Shown here piece by piece: positions 61,341 to 64,000 of a stretch of DNA of 64,000 nucleotides. Each line of letters opens with the position of its first letter. The first letter of the stretch is position 1. Under the pieces are notes generated by a model, which was not told where the DNA came from, did no database searches, and saw only the letters and a list, made by a program, of their open reading frames with translations. The position numbers were made by a program, and so were the translations under genes. The stretch is from Epiperipatus broadwayi (Eukaryota; Onychophora; Udeonychophora; Euonychophora; Peripatidae): NCBI GenBank assembly GCA_028023455.1, contig JAQFVV010000276.1, positions 122,001 to 186,000 on the forward strand. Direction: 5' to 3'.

Positions 61341-61717
61341 ATATATGCAAAATTTATTACATATAAAACAATGTTTCAATGTAAGAGTTTATAAAATAGT
61401 CAGGACTAGGAAAAGGGGATTAAAATGCTATTACTTTTCTTAGATTAGAATTACTATACAGAAAAAGAATCAAAGCACGCAACTACAGAATGGTTAAATT
61501 AGGTTAGAACATTAAGACAATAAATCCAATATGTATGTGTGAAATGAAACCTACTTTGTACAAAAGCTAACTTTAAAAAAATAAAAAGGTCAAATGTATT
61601 CAAAATTATATTAACTTAATATATATATATTGTTAAAAAAAGGTTGTGATACTAGTTTAAAATTGTTGATTAATATTGATATTGATATTGGAATTGTTCA
61701 TTTGTTTCCTGGTGTTA

Positions 61718-61728
61718 ATGATGTGTGC

Positions 61729-61778
<50 letters not shown>

Positions 61779-61804
61779 GCACACATATATATATATATAT
61801 ATAT
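61718..61804. repeat. (TA)n palindrome with TGTGCG arms
   Basis: GTGTGCGTATATA... to ...TATATACGCACACA forms a near-perfect inverted repeat around a 45-bp TA core, then another TA run. It marks the 3' edge of the minus-strand PLE that follows. Confidence 0.88.
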
Positions 61805-62625
61805 AAACCAAACTTGCCTAACACTATACTAGCATAAATAAAAATGCAAAACCATAAAACAATACAATACTAGATTAAATTCAAAAATTTTACCAAAATC
61901 CTTTCATAACCATGGTTTCACCTACTACAAATAGACCTTCTCAAGTGAAAATCAAACTATAAGAAATAACAAATATATACACACAATCAAACCTTCCCAT
62001 AATTCATTTCAAACTCCACCTTCCCTTAATATCAAAAAAAGTCTTCATAAGATTGATAGCCTCAGAATCAAGAAGATTTATCATCAAACTGTCCTTTATT
62101 TTTTTTAATTCATTCTTTTCATAAAAAATAACCGAAGCATTGTCAAATAATATTGTATGACCTGTATTCAATTCATGAATATATAAAGCTGAGTTGAGAT
62201 ACTTATGTTTAACTCTACTTATATGAATCTTAATCCTTTCATTAAGACTAAACTTACTCTGGCCTACATAAAACCTACCACAACTACATGGAATCTTATA
62301 AATAATACCAGGAATAGACCTACTATCAATAGACTGTTTAGAACCATTAAGTAATGAATTCAAATCAGAACCTTTCTTCCATGCAACCTTCCTTCCACCC
62401 AACAAATTACTATTCTTATAAACCATATTATAAATTGAAGCCTTAAATGGTAATGACATATAATCATTATCTTTACCAACAACATTCTTACCATCACAAT
62501 CATGACTATAAACATTATTATTAAATACAATTTTTTTAATAAAATCATGACTATAACCCAATTCTACATATTCAGCTGCAAATTGACTTCTTTGAATATC
62601 AGCATTTTTATTAAAATTATTCAGC
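61805..62625 (-). pseudogene. Penelope-like element, family III, minus copy (5'-truncated)
   Basis: An open minus-strand frame from about 62624 to 62004 has no stop. It reads QFAAEYVELGYSHDFIKKIV (thumb) and then GGRKVAWKKGSDLNSLL. The GIY-YIG endonuclease follows: GIIYKIPCSCGRFYVGQSKF with R..IHISR.K, H.LNTGHTI, and a C-terminus ending DIKGRWSLK. The Y...C.CG..YVGQS signature and downstream Arg are intact; the RT is missing. The 3' UTR (61805-62003) has a hammerhead-like segment. At 62625 it meets an oppositely oriented copy of its own endonuclease end. Confidence 0.83.
61897..61960 (-). ncRNA. Hammerhead-like ribozyme in PLE family III 3' UTR (minus copy)
   Basis: Minus strand: GATTTTCAC, TTGAGAA, GGTCTA..TAGGT, GAAA, self-complementary ACCATGGT, T, then ATGAAAGG, which pairs with TTTCA(C). 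Core positions 3 and 8 are U and A, as in family I. Confidence 0.5.
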
Positions 62626-63120
62626 CAGAGTAAGTTTAGTCTTAATGAAAGGATTAAGGTTCATATAAGTAGAGTTAAACATAGGGATCTTAACTCAGCT
62701 TTATATATTCATGAATTGAATGCAGGTCATACAATATTATTTGACAATGCTTCGGTTATTTTTTATGAAAAAAATGAATTAAAAAAAAGAATACAGGAGA
62801 CTTTGTTGATAAATTTTCTTGATTCTGAGGCTATCAATCTTATGAAGACTTCTTTTGATATTAAGGGAAGGTGGAGTTTGAAATGAATTATGGGAAGGTT
62901 TGATTGTGTGTATATATTTGTTATTTCTTATAGTTTGATTTTCACTTGAGAAGGTCTATTTGTAGTAGAGGAAACCATGGTTGTGAAAGGATTTTGGTAA
63001 AATTTTTGAATTTAATCTAGTATTGTATTGTTTTACTGTTTTGCATTTTTATTTTTGCTAGTATAGTGTTAGGCAGGTTTGGTTTTCTATTTAGGTATAC
63101 TATTTAATATTTTTTAGATA
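62625..63120 (+). repeat. PLE family III pseudo-LTR (endonuclease C-terminus plus 3' UTR)
   Basis: Frame 62626-62886 reads QSKFSLNERIKVHISRVKHR and on to DIKGRWSLK, nearly identical to the minus copy. The 3' UTR with a hammerhead-like fold (62936-62992) follows, then the 5' region of a new unit. Confidence 0.82.
62935..62993 (+). ncRNA. Hammerhead-like ribozyme in PLE family III pseudo-LTR
   Basis: TTTTCAC, TTGAGAA, GGTCTA(TTTGTAG)TAGAG, GAAA, ACCATGGT (minimal stem III), T, GTGAAAGG. Stem I TTTCAC/GTGAAA is a perfect 6 bp and stem II has partly eroded bases near GAAA. GTT would be the cleavage triplet. Confidence 0.55.
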
Positions 63121-63264
63121 GTGCAATATGGTTTTGTGAATTTCATATTTTATTTGCTTTGTTTTGTGTATTTGTATTATTTATTTGTATTATTTGTTTA
63201 TTATTAATTATTTGTTTGTATTTGTATTTTTTTTGTTGTTTTTTTTTATTAATTTTCTTTCAGT

Positions 63265-64000
63265 ATGTGGCAGATTTTATATGATAATTTTTCTTGTGTA
63301 GAAATTTTAGAAATAAAAAAGTTAATTAACATGTCTAATAGAATAGAGTCTTTAAAGGCTCAGGTAAATTTTCTTAAGACTTGTAGGTTTTGCAATGTGT
63401 TTCCTAATTCATGTAATATTAAGTTGGATAGGAAATTGGTTTTATTTTCTAATTGTGATTTTATTCTAAATTTTAAAAAATTCATTCTTAAACAATTTAT
63501 TATGCAGATTATGAGTAGTTTATCTAATTTAATTAATAAATGTACAATGATTAGAAGAGGGTTGGATTTTAGAAGGAATTTTAATTATTCAGTTTTGAAT
63601 TCTTTTTTAAAGTGGTTTAGGAATAAGTGTGAAATTACTTATAGTAATAAGTATTTTAAGAAGTTTAAGTGTTTGATTGGAAAGGCTGGAAATAAAGGTT
63701 TTGTGAAAGGAAAAGAGTTTAGATTTGGGTGTTATAAAAATAGGCATGATGCTTCATCTGTTTTAAATTTGTCAAATTATGTTTTGAGTGTGTCTGATAT
63801 GGCTATTTTAGCTAAGGGTCCTGGCTTTGTTCCTTTTGCTAATAAGAATTTAGTTTTTGATTTTGTTTCTGCTATTGAAAGTAATAGTAATATTTCTGAT
63901 GAAAATAAAGGTTCTTTACAGGTTATTTTGAATAGTCAATTACTTAAAAGAGAAAAATTTGTTTTTACCCCTAGGGAAATTAGTTCTGTTAAGAAAAGAT
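63265..64000 (+). CDS. PLE family III polyprotein, N-terminal part (runs off window)
   Basis: Open for 245 codons from ATG 63265 to the window end with no stop. It begins MWQILYDNFSCVEILEIKKL. The N-terminal PLE landmark is ASSVLNLSNYVLSVSDMAIL followed by AKGPGFVPFANK (about residues 165-197), equivalent to the NLS...L.....LLSKGL.F.P block before the RT. The RT fingers and palm should lie beyond the window. A perfectly open frame in such AT-rich DNA argues for a young copy. TTTTCTTTCAG|T just before the ATG resembles a splice acceptor, so the true first exon may be upstream. It is missing from the ORF listings only because it is cut by the edge. Confidence 0.82.
   Translation, partial: MWQILYDNFSCVEILEIKKLINMSNRIESLKAQVNFLKTCRFCNVFPNSCNIKLDRKLVLFSNCDFILNFKKFILKQFIMQIMSSLSNLINKCTMIRRGLDFRRNFNYSVLNSFLKWFRNKCEITYSNKYFKKFKCLIGKAGNKGFVKGKEFRFGCYKNRHDASSVLNLSNYVLSVSDMAILAKGPGFVPFANKNLVFDFVSAIESNSNISDENKGSLQVILNSQLLKREKFVFTPREISSVKKR

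Overview
This is an AT-rich (roughly three quarters A+T by eye) intergenic stretch of an animal nuclear genome. The evidence for an animal is one intronless rhodopsin-family receptor, RTE-type and CR1/L2/Jockey-type LINEs, several families of Penelope-like elements (PLEs, reverse transcriptase plus GIY-YIG endonuclease), hammerhead-ribozyme repeats of the kind known from metazoan PLEs and retrozymes, and tRNA-derived retroposons. The species cannot be named from the sequence; an invertebrate is most likely. There are no bacterial-style operons, ribosome binding sites or CRISPR arrays.

Layout. 0.4-1.3 kb: the only convincing host gene, a GPCR on the minus strand. 1.8-5.6 kb: a decayed RTE LINE (minus) carrying three nested insertions: a long-inverted-repeat DNA element, a PLE-tail-like repeat and a tRNA-derived SINE with a 16-bp target duplication. 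5.7-11.1 kb: no gene seen. 11.2-14.3 kb: a second RTE relic with a nested PLE end. 16.7-20.6 kb: two PLE relics, a 301-bp tandem duplication and a palindromic PLE-like motif. 21.0-22.4 kb: a second tRNA SINE with a 15-bp target duplication, then the 3' end of a zinc-knuckle LINE. 24.7-27.4 kb: a complete but non-coding LTR element. 28.9-30.2 kb: an RTE relic. 30.2-35.6 kb: two near-identical PLE copies in divergent orientation separated by a pseudo-LTR; one copy has an intact RT-endonuclease frame. 35.8-38.4 kb: LINE 3' ends with four very long (TAA)n arrays. 38.7-40.3 kb: a PLE end with inverted flanks and a LINE RT relic. 40.4-43.5 kb: a 352-bp tandem repeat, then 466-bp repeats each bearing a hammerhead ribozyme, next to a PLE endonuclease fragment. 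43.5-50.6 kb: mostly featureless. 50.6-51.1 kb: another hammerhead unit and a LINE fragment. 52.2-56.3 kb: a decayed PLE abutting an RTE copy whose 5' half is inverted. 57.7-61.3 kb: a second inverted-repeat element and two more PLE relics. 61.7-64.0 kb: a third PLE family, again as a minus-strand copy, a pseudo-LTR and a plus-strand copy that runs off the window.

The common thread is PLE biology. At least three PLE families carry hammerhead-like folds in their 3' ends with very short, self-complementary stem III. The short 466-bp repeats have the classical CUGAUGA/GAAA core, whereas two autonomous families have a UUGANAA core in which the C3-G8 core pair appears replaced by U3-A8. The autonomous PLEs may supply the reverse transcriptase and endonuclease for the ribozyme-only repeats, and the LINEs may supply the machinery for the tRNA SINEs; both relations are inferred.
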